Origin: 13-2-20CM-68-14 sp046733295
GTDB taxonomy: Bacteria > Actinomycetota > Thermoleophilia > Gaiellales > Gaiellaceae
Assembly (NCBI GenBank): GCA_046733295.1
Contig: JBKPOY010000069.1
Span: 1-23,354 of the forward strand
Length of the DNA: 23,354 nucleotides
Direction of reading: 5' to 3'
Shown: positions 13,865 through 21,636 of the stretch, one piece after another
Numbering within the stretch: position 1 is the first letter of the stretch
Layout: each line of letters starts with the position of its first letter
The notes under the pieces: model-generated
What the model saw: only the letters and a program-made list of their open reading frames with translations
Told to the model about the DNA's origin: nothing
The model's database searches: none
Position numbers and translations under genes: made by a program

Positions 13865-16693
13865 CTAGGCAAGCGCCTCTCTCACGATCCGGTCCTGCTG
13901 GCGCAGATGCGCAGTGGGGTATCCCTCGCTCGGGCTGGCGCGCCACGGCCGCCCGACGTACCGCAGGTGGACGCCTTGCGGCAGGTTCTCCTCGAGGCGA
14001 TGGCGGATCGCACGCCAGGGCCCCATGTTCTGCGGCTCCTCCTGGACCCAGACGACCTCGGCGAGCTTCGGGTAGGAGGCAACCAAAGCCGCCTTCTCCT
14101 CTACCGGGAACGGGTAGAGCTGTTCGATCCGGGCGATCGCCACATGCTTTGCCGGTTCACGGAGCTCGTGCCCGGCGAGGTCGTAGTAGATCTTCCCGGA
14201 GCAGACCACGAGGCGCCGGACCTGCTCCTTGTCGATGGCGCGGTCGTCGAGCACGGGCCGGAAGGAGCCCTCTGCAAGCTCCGCGAGAGTCGACGACGCT
14301 TGCTTCAGGCGGAGCAACCCCTTCGGCGTCATCACGACGAGCGGCCGCGCGGCGGGATCCAGCGCCTGCCGGCGGACGAGATGGAAATACTGAGCAGCGG
14401 TCGTGCAGTTCGCGATCCGGATGTTCTCCTGCGCGGCGAGCTGCAGAAACCGCTCCAGGCGCGCGCTCGAGTGCTCGGGGCCGTTCCCCTCGTAGCCGTG
14501 CGGCAGGAGAAGGGTGAGCCGTGACGTCTGCCCCCACTTCGACAGCCCGGCGACGATGAACTGGTCGACGATCCCCTGGGCGTTGTTGACGAAGTCCCCG
14601 AACTGCGCTTCCCAGAGCACGAGCGCGTCGGGGGCCGAGACCGAGTAGCCGTACTCGAACCCGAGGGCGGCGGCCTCGGAGAGCGGCGAGTTATAGAGCT
14701 CGAACGAGGCCTGCGCATCCTCGAGATGCTGGATCGGCGTGAAGGTCTCGCCGGTCTCCGGGTCGTGAAGGACGTCGTGGCGGTGCGAGAAGGTCCCGCG
14801 CTCCGTGTCCTGGCCGGTGAGGCGAACGGGGATTCCCTCCACCAGCAGGCTCGCGAAGGCGAGGGACTCGGCCTGGCCCCAGTCGATGCCGCCGTCGTCG
14901 AGCGCCTGTGCCCGCCTGTCGAGCTGCTTCTTCAGCTTGGGGTGGATCGTGAAGCCCTCCGGGACGGTGATGAGCGCGCGGTCGAGCTCGCGGAGGCGCT
15001 CCGCCGCGACGGCGGTCACCACCTCGGCTCCCGCGCCGAACGGGATCCGGCCCTCGCGCGCGACGGCGGTGTCCGAGAACGAGTCCTTGAGGCGCTGATG
15101 GGCCTCCTTCAGCCTCGTCTCCACCTGGCGCGCCAGGCCGTCCGCCTCCTCCTGGCTGAGGGCCCGCTCGGCCACGAGCATCGCCGCGTACTGTTCGCGG
15201 ACCGTCGGCTGCTGAGCGATGCGCGCTGCCATCAGGGGCTGCGTGTACGCGGCTTCGTCCTGCTCGTTGTGGCCGTGCCGGCGGTAGCCGACGAGGTCGA
15301 TCACGACGTCGTTCTGGAACCGGCGGCGATATGCCATCGCGAGCCGAACGGCGGAGAGGGCGCCTTCCGGATCGTCGGCGTTGACGTGGATGATCGGGAA
15401 GTCGAAGCCCTTCGCAAGGTCGCTCGAATAGCGGGTCGAGCGGCTCTCGACGGGATCGGTCGTGAAGCCGACCTGGTTGTTTGCGATCAGGTGCAGCGTG
15501 CCGCCGGTCGCATAGCCTTCGAGCTCGGCCAGATTGAGCGTCTCCGCCACGATTCCCTGGGCAGGGAACGCAGCGTCGCCGTGGATCAGGATCGGCAGCG
15601 CGACGCGTGGATCGTGCCTCCCCTCGCGCGTCGACCGATCGGTCTGCTCGGCGCGCGTGCGACCCTCGACCACCGGGTCCACGGCTTCCAGGTGGCTGGG
15701 ATTCGCGGCGAGCGTCACGGTGACCTCCCCCGCCGTCGTCGCCCGTTGTCCGGAGGCGCCGAGGTGGTACTTCACGTCCCCGGTACCCCCTTCGGGGTCG
15801 GCCGTGACGGCTTCGAGGGTGCGCTCGCCCTCGAACTCGCGCAGGATCGTCTCGTACGGTCGACCGATCACGTGCGCGAGCACGTTGAGCCGGCCTCGGT
15901 GCGCCATGCCCATCACGACCTCGTGCGCGCCGCCCTCGGCCGCGAGCTCGATCGCCTGGTCGAGCATCGGGATCATCACGTCGAGGCCCTCGACCGAGAA
16001 CTGCTTTTGGCCGAGGAAGACGCGGCGCAGATAGTGCTCGAGCCCCTCGACCTCGCTGAGCCGGGCGAGCAGGGCACGCTTCTCCTCGTCGGTGAGCGCA
16101 GCGCGATATCGGCCCGACTCGATCGCCTCACGCAGCCAGATCCGCTGCTCGTGGTCGGAGATGTGCTCGATCTCGTACGCGCTCGTGCCCGAGTAGGTCT
16201 CCTGCAGGTGCGGCAGCGCATCGGCGAGCGTCTCGCCCGGCGCATGGACGCGCAGCAGGCGCGCGGGAATCCGGGCCTGGAGCTCGGGCGTCAGCTTCGG
16301 CTCCAGCCGTTCGGGCTCGAGCGCCGGGTCACCGACCGGCTCGCTGCCGAGCGGATCGAGCCGTGCAGCGAGATGACCGTGCATCCGCAGGGCCTTGACG
16401 AGCGACATCGCGGCGGCTACCGCCCCGAGCAGCTCGTCGTCTGCGGCGGCGGGGACAGCCGGAGCGGGTGCGGCAACCTCGGGTGCCTCGGGCGCCGCCG
16501 CCACGGCGTGGCCGTTGTCGTCGCCCTTGAGCGTCTCGAGCAGACGCGCTAGGCCCGGAAGCGCCTCGACGAGGTCTCCGTCGCCACTCTCGAACAGGGC
16601 CCGCCACTCGGACGGGACCGCCTCGGGATTCTCGAGGTACTCCTCGAGCAGAACGCGGGCGTAACCGGAGTTGACAGCGTCGACATCGTGCAT
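13865..16693 (-). CDS. sucA: 2-oxoglutarate dehydrogenase E1 component
   Basis: Thiamine-diphosphate-dependent E1 of the TCA-cycle 2-oxoglutarate dehydrogenase complex, 942 residues, close to the 930-residue stand-alone form. The N-terminus (AVNSGYARVLLEEYLENPEAVP) is the E2-binding region. It is followed by an Ala/Pro-rich linker (64-83) and the catalytic core: MGMAHRGRLN (261-270), GDVKYHLG (305-312), the ThDP/Mg motif GDAAFPAQG (372-380) with IANNQ (403-407), and HNEQDEAAYTQPLM in the Rossmann part. The C-terminal pyrimidine-binding and transketolase-C domains run to the end. ATG 16693 has AAAGG eight bases upstream. No E2 or E3 gene is in the window. A 5-bp stem-loop (16719-16733) lies in the short leader. 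A transketolase-like alternative is ruled out by length and motifs. Confidence 0.96.
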   Translation of the reverse strand: MHDVDAVNSGYARVLLEEYLENPEAVPSEWRALFESGDGDLVEALPGLARLLETLKGDDNGHAVAAAPEAPEVAAPAPAVPAAADDELLGAVAAAMSLVKALRMHGHLAARLDPLGSEPVGDPALEPERLEPKLTPELQARIPARLLRVHAPGETLADALPHLQETYSGTSAYEIEHISDHEQRIWLREAIESGRYRAALTDEEKRALLARLSEVEGLEHYLRRVFLGQKQFSVEGLDVMIPMLDQAIELAAEGGAHEVVMGMAHRGRLNVLAHVIGRPYETILREFEGERTLEAVTADPEGGTGDVKYHLGASGQRATTAGEVTVTLAANPSHLEAVDPVVEGRTRAEQTDRSTREGRHDPRVALPILIHGDAAFPAQGIVAETLNLAELEGYATGGTLHLIANNQVGFTTDPVESRSTRYSSDLAKGFDFPIIHVNADDPEGALSAVRLAMAYRRRFQNDVVIDLVGYRRHGHNEQDEAAYTQPLMAARIAQQPTVREQYAAMLVAERALSQEEADGLARQVETRLKEAHQRLKDSFSDTAVAREGRIPFGAGAEVVTAVAAERLRELDRALITVPEGFTIHPKLKKQLDRRAQALDDGGIDWGQAESLAFASLLVEGIPVRLTGQDTERGTFSHRHDVLHDPETGETFTPIQHLEDAQASFELYNSPLSEAAALGFEYGYSVSAPDALVLWEAQFGDFVNNAQGIVDQFIVAGLSKWGQTSRLTLLLPHGYEGNGPEHSSARLERFLQLAAQENIRIANCTTAAQYFHLVRRQALDPAARPLVVMTPKGLLRLKQASSTLAELAEGSFRPVLDDRAIDKEQVRRLVVCSGKIYYDLAGHELREPAKHVAIARIEQLYPFPVEEKAALVASYPKLAEVVWVQEEPQNMGPWRAIRHRLEENLPQGVHLRYVGRPWRASPSEGYPTAHLRQQDRIVREALA

Positions 16694-16748
16694 GTGCGCA
16701 CCTTTTGTTGTAGCAGCGCCCGGTCCTGCCGGGAACGCCGGGGAAGAG

Positions 16749-17009
16749 CTAGAAGATCGGGCTGTTCGTGACGATCGCGAAGAACGTGCCGACGACGAAA
16801 CACACGCCGGAAAGACCCAGCGCGAACGCGGCGAGGCGCTGGTGGCGGCCGCCGATCGCCACGGCGATCAGGGAGATCAGGATCGTGAACGCGGTGACCC
16901 GGACGGGCCGGTAGACGATCGCGATGCAGCTCCCGAAGATCGCGAGCGTCGCGAGCAGGCCGGCAACGACCTCCCCCGGGCGGTCACGTGTCTGCGCCGG
17001 GGCGTTCAC
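16749..17009 (-). CDS. Small membrane protein, three predicted helices
   Basis: 86 residues from GTG 17009, which overlaps the upstream gene's stop as GTGA. The longer in-frame start (ATG 17108) would add 33 Pro/Arg-rich residues that overlap the neighbour, so it is not preferred. After a polar start (NAPAQTRDRPGE) come hydrophobic segments at about 13-32, 37-53 and 60-80, with short basic loops (YRPVR, GGRHQR), and a C-terminus TNSPIF. No family recognised. Coupled translation with the gene before it suggests the two act together, and both precede sucA on the same strand with a 55-base gap. Confidence 0.65.
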   Translation of the reverse strand: MNAPAQTRDRPGEVVAGLLATLAIFGSCIAIVYRPVRVTAFTILISLIAVAIGGRHQRLAAFALGLSGVCFVVGTFFAIVTNSPIF

Positions 17010-17257
17010 CCGTTGAGCGTTGCGCGGGCGGCTCGGCCGCGGCCACGCGGAGACGTGTGGGGCCCGCCGCGGCTCGGCCTGCGAGGCGGCCGGCGGCCGG
17101 AGGTCCATGCAGGCCGGTCACCGGGTTCGACAGGCGCCACGGGCAGCAGGGCGGGCTCCGGCGGCTTCGGCTCGGCCCTGATCGCCCAGTAGACCACGAG
17201 AGCGAGATAGACGATCGGGATCTTCAGGATCAGCATCATGAAGATCAGCTCCCACAT
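17006..17257 (-). CDS. Small single-span membrane protein
   Basis: 83 residues from ATG 17257, with GAGG four bases upstream. The N-terminus is one hydrophobic helix (WELIFMMLILKIPIVYLALVVYWAI, 2-26), then a Pro-rich, then Arg-rich cytoplasmic-like tail ending ATLNG. The composition of the tail is low-complexity, but the N-terminal half looks like a conserved bacterial small membrane protein. The stop overlaps the next gene's GTG by four bases. Function unknown. Confidence 0.6.
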   Translation of the reverse strand: MWELIFMMLILKIPIVYLALVVYWAIRAEPKPPEPALLPVAPVEPGDRPAWTSGRRPPRRPSRGGPHTSPRGRGRAARATLNG

Positions 17258-17276
17258 CGCGCCTCAAGTGTAGGCG

Positions 17277-17414
17277 ATGCCGGTTCTACAGTCTGGGCTC
17301 GCTGGACGACGATCCCGGGTCCGGCACCACACGTTCGTGGGCTCACGGGCCGCCTGGGACGAGCTCCCGGACGACGGACTGCCGCGCTACGACGAGCTGA
17401 AGCCGGGCGAATAG
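17277..17414 (+). CDS. Possible 45-residue protein overlapping the hyuB 3' end
   Basis: A short frame on the plus strand, starting ATG 17277 (AGG four bases upstream) or GTG 17337. The C-terminal half reads AAWDELPDDGLPRYDELKPG, which looks more like selected protein than chance GC-rich coding, while the first half is Arg-rich. It overlaps the last 28 bases of hyuB on the opposite strand. Without a homologue this stays doubtful. Apart from it, 17258-17386 shows nothing recognisable. Confidence 0.25.
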   Translation: MPVLQSGLAGRRSRVRHHTFVGSRAAWDELPDDGLPRYDELKPGE

Positions 17415-18877
17415 CCGTAGCCGCCGCCACCCGGCGTCTCGATCCGCACGACGTCCCCGGCTTCGAGCGCCGCCGTCGCCTTCGCCGGCAGCTCGGCGCC
17501 GTTCAGCAGGTTGCGGCCGGGCACACCATCGTTGCCTCCAGCTCGGCCGCGCGGCGCCCGCCGGCGCCGCTCGCTCAGGACGGAGAGGCGGCACGCCTCG
17601 AGGGCCCGGAGCTCCCGCAGGACGCCCTGACCGCCGCGGAAGCGCCCCGCGCCGCCCGACCCCACCCTCAGCGCGTGGCGCTCGACACGCAGCGGGTAGC
17701 CGAGCTCGAGTGCCTCGGAGGGGGTCGAGAGCGTGTTCGACATCGCGACGTGCACGGCGGAGGGGCCGTCGGCGTTCGGACAGGCTCCCTGGCCGCCGCC
17801 GATCGTCTCGTAGTAGGTGAAGCGGTCGTTGCCAAAGGTGACGTTGTTCATCGTCCCCTGCCCCTGGGCGGGCACCTCGATCGCTTCCCCGAAGGCGAGC
17901 AGGACGACGTCGGCGATCCGGCTCGACGTCTCGACGTTGCCTGCGGCGACGGCGGCCGGTGCCCGCGCGTTGACGAGGCTTCCCACCGGCGCCGTCACGG
18001 TGACGGGCGCGAAGGCGCCGCCCGAGGCCGGGGCATCGGGATCGGTGAGGCAGCGGACGACGAAGTAGCAAGCGGAGCGTGTCACCGCGAGCGGGCAGTT
18101 CAGGTTGCCCGCGTCCTGGGTTGCGGTGCCGGCGAAATCGATCTCGATCGTCTCGCCGCGCACCTCGACCGCGGCCCGGATCACCAGATCGCGCTCGCCG
18201 GCCTCCAGCACGTCGGCGGCCTCGAAGCGGCCGTCGGGCAGCTGCTCGATCGCCGCGCGGACGCGGCGCTCCGCGTAGTCGTGCAGCTCGACCATCGCGC
18301 GTTCGACCACGGCTTGCCCGCGGGCGGCGCAGAGCTCCTCGACCCGTCGTGTCGCAAGCCGGTGCGCGGCGCGCTGGGCCCGCAGATCGCCGCGGCGCTC
18401 GGCCGGGTTCCGCATCTGCGCGACCAGGCTCTCGACGAGGCGATCGTCCAGCCGCGTCGGGGGAATCACGACTCCCTCGTCGCCGAGCGTGCGCGATCCG
18501 GCCGGGAGGCTTCCGGGCTCCGGGCCGCCGACGTCCGCGTGATGCGCCCGGGTCGCCGCGAACCCCACCGCCGTCCGCGACACGAGCGTGATGTCGGGAA
18601 GATGAGTGCCGCCGGCGTACGGGTCGTTGAGGACGAAGACCTCGTCCGGCCCGGGATCATGCGCCCGCACGGCGGCAACCGCGTCAGGCAGCGCGCCCAG
18701 GTGAACGGGGATGTGCTCGGCCTGCGCAATCATCCGGCCGCGGGCGTCGAAGAGCGCCGTCGAGCAATCGCGCCGCTCCTTGATGTTGGCCGAGAAGGCC
18801 GACCTGATCAGCACTGCGCCCATCTCCTCCGCGATCGAGCGTAGGGAGCTGCCGATCACCTGGAGCTCGATCTTCAC
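17387..18877 (-). CDS. hyuB: Hydantoinase B/oxoprolinase-type subunit
   Basis: 496 residues of the HyuB family (hydantoinase B / 5-oxoprolinase C-terminal half). It begins with KIELQVIGSSLRSIAEEMGAVLIRSA and continues with CSTALFDARGRMIAQAEHIPVHLGA, NDPYAGGTHLPDITLV, IDFAGT and NVETSSRIADVVLLAFGEA. It ends with the family's glycine-rich TPGGGGYGY (about 482-490). GTG 18877 has GGGAG upstream and follows the hyuA stop by seven bases. With HyuA it should form an ATP-dependent cyclic-amide hydrolase (N-methylhydantoin, hydantoin or 5-oxoproline). The substrate cannot be fixed from sequence, and acetone-carboxylase-like chemistry is known in related enzymes. Confidence 0.9.
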   Translation of the reverse strand: MKIELQVIGSSLRSIAEEMGAVLIRSAFSANIKERRDCSTALFDARGRMIAQAEHIPVHLGALPDAVAAVRAHDPGPDEVFVLNDPYAGGTHLPDITLVSRTAVGFAATRAHHADVGGPEPGSLPAGSRTLGDEGVVIPPTRLDDRLVESLVAQMRNPAERRGDLRAQRAAHRLATRRVEELCAARGQAVVERAMVELHDYAERRVRAAIEQLPDGRFEAADVLEAGERDLVIRAAVEVRGETIEIDFAGTATQDAGNLNCPLAVTRSACYFVVRCLTDPDAPASGGAFAPVTVTAPVGSLVNARAPAAVAAGNVETSSRIADVVLLAFGEAIEVPAQGQGTMNNVTFGNDRFTYYETIGGGQGACPNADGPSAVHVAMSNTLSTPSEALELGYPLRVERHALRVGSGGAGRFRGGQGVLRELRALEACRLSVLSERRRRAPRGRAGGNDGVPGRNLLNGAELPAKATAALEAGDVVRIETPGGGGYGYSPGFSSS

Positions 18878-18884
18878 GCTCCCG

Positions 18885-20630
18885 TCACGCTTTCGTCAGC
18901 ACCAGCGTGCTATCCCCGTCCCTATCCCCCACCCACCCGGGGGCGACGTAGCAGGTTGCGCCCTCGAGCTCCAGCATGGCCGGGCCTTCGACGTGGAGCT
19001 CGTCGTCGGTGCGCGGCAGGTCGATCGCCGGTCCGGGCCTGGTCTCGGCCGTCCGGACGGCGACGAGCTCGACCTCGCGGCCGCGCTCGCTGGTGCCGTA
19101 GCGTTCCTCGTGAGCACGGTGAAAGGCCCCTTCCAGATCGTCCTGGATCGGGATGCTCAACTCGAACGACTGCCCGCGATAGCGGAGGTCCGCCGTCCCC
19201 TCGGCCGGCAGATCGCCGACGTCGGCCAGCGGGCGAACATACGAAACCACCCGGTCGCGGCGCTCGTCGCTCGCCACGAGGCCGAGTGCCGACAGGACGC
19301 CGGCGGCGGCGGGCACGAGGACGGTTCCGATCGCGAGCTCGTCGGCCAGCGCGCACGCGTGCAAAGGGCCCGCGCCACCGAAGGCGACGAGCGCGAAGTC
19401 GCGCGGATCGTGGCCGCGCTCGACACTGACGACCCGAAGCGCCCGGAGCATCTCGGCGTTGACGATCTCGATCGCCGCCGCCGGGTCGAGGCCTTGGAAC
19501 GCCCGCTGCGCCGCCGCGGTCTCGAGCTCGAGGCCGCCCGCCAGCCGCTCGGGCAGCCTGCCCAGGAGCAGGTTGGCGTCGGTCACCGTCGGCCGCGTCC
19601 CGCCGCGCCCGTAGCAGGCGGGCCCGGGGTCCGCCCCGGCGCTCTCGGGGCCCACCTGCACCGCGCCCCCCGGGTCGACCCAGACGAGGGAGCCGCCGCC
19701 GGCGCCGACCGTGTGCAGGTCGACCATCGGCAGCCTGAGCGGGAAGCCTCCGACCTCGCGCTCGGCGGTGACGTCGGCCCGCCCCCCGGCGATCAGGCAG
19801 ACATCGGTCGACGTCCCGCCCATGTCGAACGAGATCGCGTTCTCGAAGCCGGCTCTCTGCGCCAGCAGGCGGGCGCCGGCGACGCCCGCGGCCGGGCCGG
19901 AGACGAGCGCAACCGCGGGGTGGGCCGCGGCTTCGGCCAGCGTGGCGACGCCACCCGACGAGCGCATAACGAGCGGCTCGGGCAGGCCGGCGGCCCCACA
20001 GGCGGCCTCCAACTCCTCCAGGTACCTGGCGGCGACCGGGCCGAGGTAGGCGTCGATCGCGGTCGTCGACGCGCGCTCGTACTCACGGAACTCGGGAGCG
20101 ATCTCGTGCGAGGCGACGACGCGCCGGCCCGGCAGCCGTCGCCGAAGCTCGTCCGCGACCTCGCGCTCGTGGCTCGCGTCCCGGAACGAGAAGAGGAGGC
20201 AGACGGCGATCGCCTCGGCGTCGAGCTCCGGCAGCGAGTCGAGCTCCAGCGGCACCAGCACCCCCTCGGGCCCGATCCGCTCGCGTACTCCGTGACAGCG
20301 TTCCAGCGGGACGAGCGGTCTCGGATGCTCGGCACAGGGCCGGTACAGCTGAACGCGGTTCTGACGCCGGAGGTGGAGCAGGTGCTCGAAGCCGTCGGTG
20401 GCGACAAATGCAGTCTTCGCACCCTTCCGCTCGAGCAGCGCGTTCGTGGCGACCGTCGTGCCGTGTGAGAAGCGCTCGACGCCTTCGGCGGCCACCGCCC
20501 GCGCGGCCGCGACGACGGACTCCTCCTGCCGCGGCGCCGTCGGGACCTTTGCCGTTCGGAGCTCGTTCTCGTCCGTCAGCAGCACTGCGTCCGTGAACGT
20601 GCCGCCGACGTCGACGCCGAGGATGGCCAC
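18885..20630 (-). CDS. hyuA: Hydantoinase A/oxoprolinase-type ATPase subunit
   Basis: 581 residues, at the short end of the family (often 650-700). The actin-like ATP-binding fold shows GVDVGGTFTDAVLL (5-18), HGTTVATNALLERKGAKTAFV and the second phosphate motif SFDMGGTSTDVCLI. GAGGGSLVWVD and AFGGAGPLHACALADEL are also typical of HyuA. GTG 20630 puts the first motif five residues from the start, as usual, so no residues are missing at the front. Together with hyuB it forms a two-gene operon, divergent from the DNA glycosylase gene. No transporter or regulator gene accompanies it in this window. Confidence 0.9.
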   Translation of the reverse strand: MAILGVDVGGTFTDAVLLTDENELRTAKVPTAPRQEESVVAAARAVAAEGVERFSHGTTVATNALLERKGAKTAFVATDGFEHLLHLRRQNRVQLYRPCAEHPRPLVPLERCHGVRERIGPEGVLVPLELDSLPELDAEAIAVCLLFSFRDASHEREVADELRRRLPGRRVVASHEIAPEFREYERASTTAIDAYLGPVAARYLEELEAACGAAGLPEPLVMRSSGGVATLAEAAAHPAVALVSGPAAGVAGARLLAQRAGFENAISFDMGGTSTDVCLIAGGRADVTAEREVGGFPLRLPMVDLHTVGAGGGSLVWVDPGGAVQVGPESAGADPGPACYGRGGTRPTVTDANLLLGRLPERLAGGLELETAAAQRAFQGLDPAAAIEIVNAEMLRALRVVSVERGHDPRDFALVAFGGAGPLHACALADELAIGTVLVPAAAGVLSALGLVASDERRDRVVSYVRPLADVGDLPAEGTADLRYRGQSFELSIPIQDDLEGAFHRAHEERYGTSERGREVELVAVRTAETRPGPAIDLPRTDDELHVEGPAMLELEGATCYVAPGWVGDRDGDSTLVLTKA

Positions 20631-20718
20631 GTGACGAACCTACAGTCGTGACCGCACGGTGGAGATGGCCTAGCCCGGCGTGGGAATGTGTGGGCACGTG
20701 CCGCGTTCGACCAGGAAG

Positions 20719-21636
20719 ATGGCGAAGCCGTGGTCTACCGAGATCCCGCTCGTCGGTGCGGGCGGCGAGCCGGTCGATCTGCGGCGGACCCTGCTTTCGC
20801 ACGGGTTCGTGGAGCTGCCGCCGATGGAGCTCGACGAGGACCTTCCGTCGCTCACCGTCACACTCGTCCCGGACGGGCGCGGCGCGCGCACCGTCGAGAT
20901 CAGGCCGGGACGGCGCGGCCGCGTTCGGATCGTCGCCCTCGGGCGCGCACCCTCTGCGAAGGCGGCCGAGCGGATCGTCGACCGCGTCCGCCACGTCCTC
21001 GCCCTGGACGAGGATCTCTCGGAGTTCTACGCGGCGGTCCCGGACGATCCGGACCTCGCCTGGGCGGCCGGGGGCGCCGGCCGGATGATCCGCAGCCCGT
21101 CCGTGTTCGACGACGTCGTCAAGACGATCTGCACGACGAACTGCACCTGGTCCGCAACCGAGCGCATGGTCGGAGCCCTCGTCGCGAACCTCGGCGCGCG
21201 CGCCCCGGGCGGCCGCCGCGCCTTCCCCACGCCCGAGGCGATGGCGGAAGCGGACGAGCGCTTCTACAAGGACGTCGTCCGCTCCGGCTATCGCGGCCCC
21301 TACTTCCGGTCGCTGGCCGCCGCCATCGCGGAGGGAAGGCTCGACCTGGAGGAGCTGCTCGATCCCGACCTGCCGGACGACGAGGTCGCGGCACGCCTGC
21401 TCGCGCTGCCGGGGGTCGGCCCGTACGCGACCGCGCAGATGATGATGCTGCTCGGCCGCTACTCACGGCTGATCCTCGACTCCTGGTCGCGGCCGAAGTT
21501 CGCGCAGCTGAACGGCCGCAAGGCGAGCGACAAGACGATCGAGCGGCGCTTCCGGCGGTACAAGCGCTACGCCGGGCTCGCGTTCTGGCTCTACGTCACC
21601 CGAGACTGGGTGGACGAGCCGGCGGGGATCAAGTGA
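20719..21636 (+). CDS. HhH-GPD DNA glycosylase (monofunctional, AlkA/OGG1-like)
   Basis: Base-excision repair enzyme, 305 residues from ATG 20719. The N-terminal beta domain (1-105) is followed by the helical glycosylase domain, SVFDDVVKTICTTNCTWSATERMVGAL (128-154). The helix-hairpin-helix is LLALPGVGPYATAQMMM (228-244), with catalytic Asp254 in LILDSW. The position of the OGG1 lyase lysine (after GVGx) is Tyr236, so a glycosylase without AP-lyase activity is expected. Its target base is unknown: alkylated purine or 8-oxoguanine are the usual choices. No Fe-S cysteine set follows the domain, unlike MutY/EndoIII. The start is uncertain; GTG 20680 or ATG 20686 would add 11-13 residues. The gene converges with the tRNA, six bases between the stop and the tRNA 3' end. 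Confidence 0.85.
   Translation: MAKPWSTEIPLVGAGGEPVDLRRTLLSHGFVELPPMELDEDLPSLTVTLVPDGRGARTVEIRPGRRGRVRIVALGRAPSAKAAERIVDRVRHVLALDEDLSEFYAAVPDDPDLAWAAGGAGRMIRSPSVFDDVVKTICTTNCTWSATERMVGALVANLGARAPGGRRAFPTPEAMAEADERFYKDVVRSGYRGPYFRSLAAAIAEGRLDLEELLDPDLPDDEVAARLLALPGVGPYATAQMMMLLGRYSRLILDSWSRPKFAQLNGRKASDKTIERRFRRYKRYAGLAFWLYVTRDWVDEPAGIK

Noticed and set aside
14726..16552. 608-residue open frame on the plus strand
   Set aside because: Opposite-strand shadow of sucA; no domain features, Arg/Glu/His-rich composition.
16719..16733. Stem-loop in the sucA leader as a riboswitch or terminator
   Set aside because: Only a 5-bp stem with no U-tract or recognisable aptamer; kept as a note under sucA.
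16988..20468. Two long plus-strand frames (16988-18844 and 18711-20468)
   Set aside because: Antisense shadows of hyuB and hyuA, whose family motifs are complete on the minus strand.
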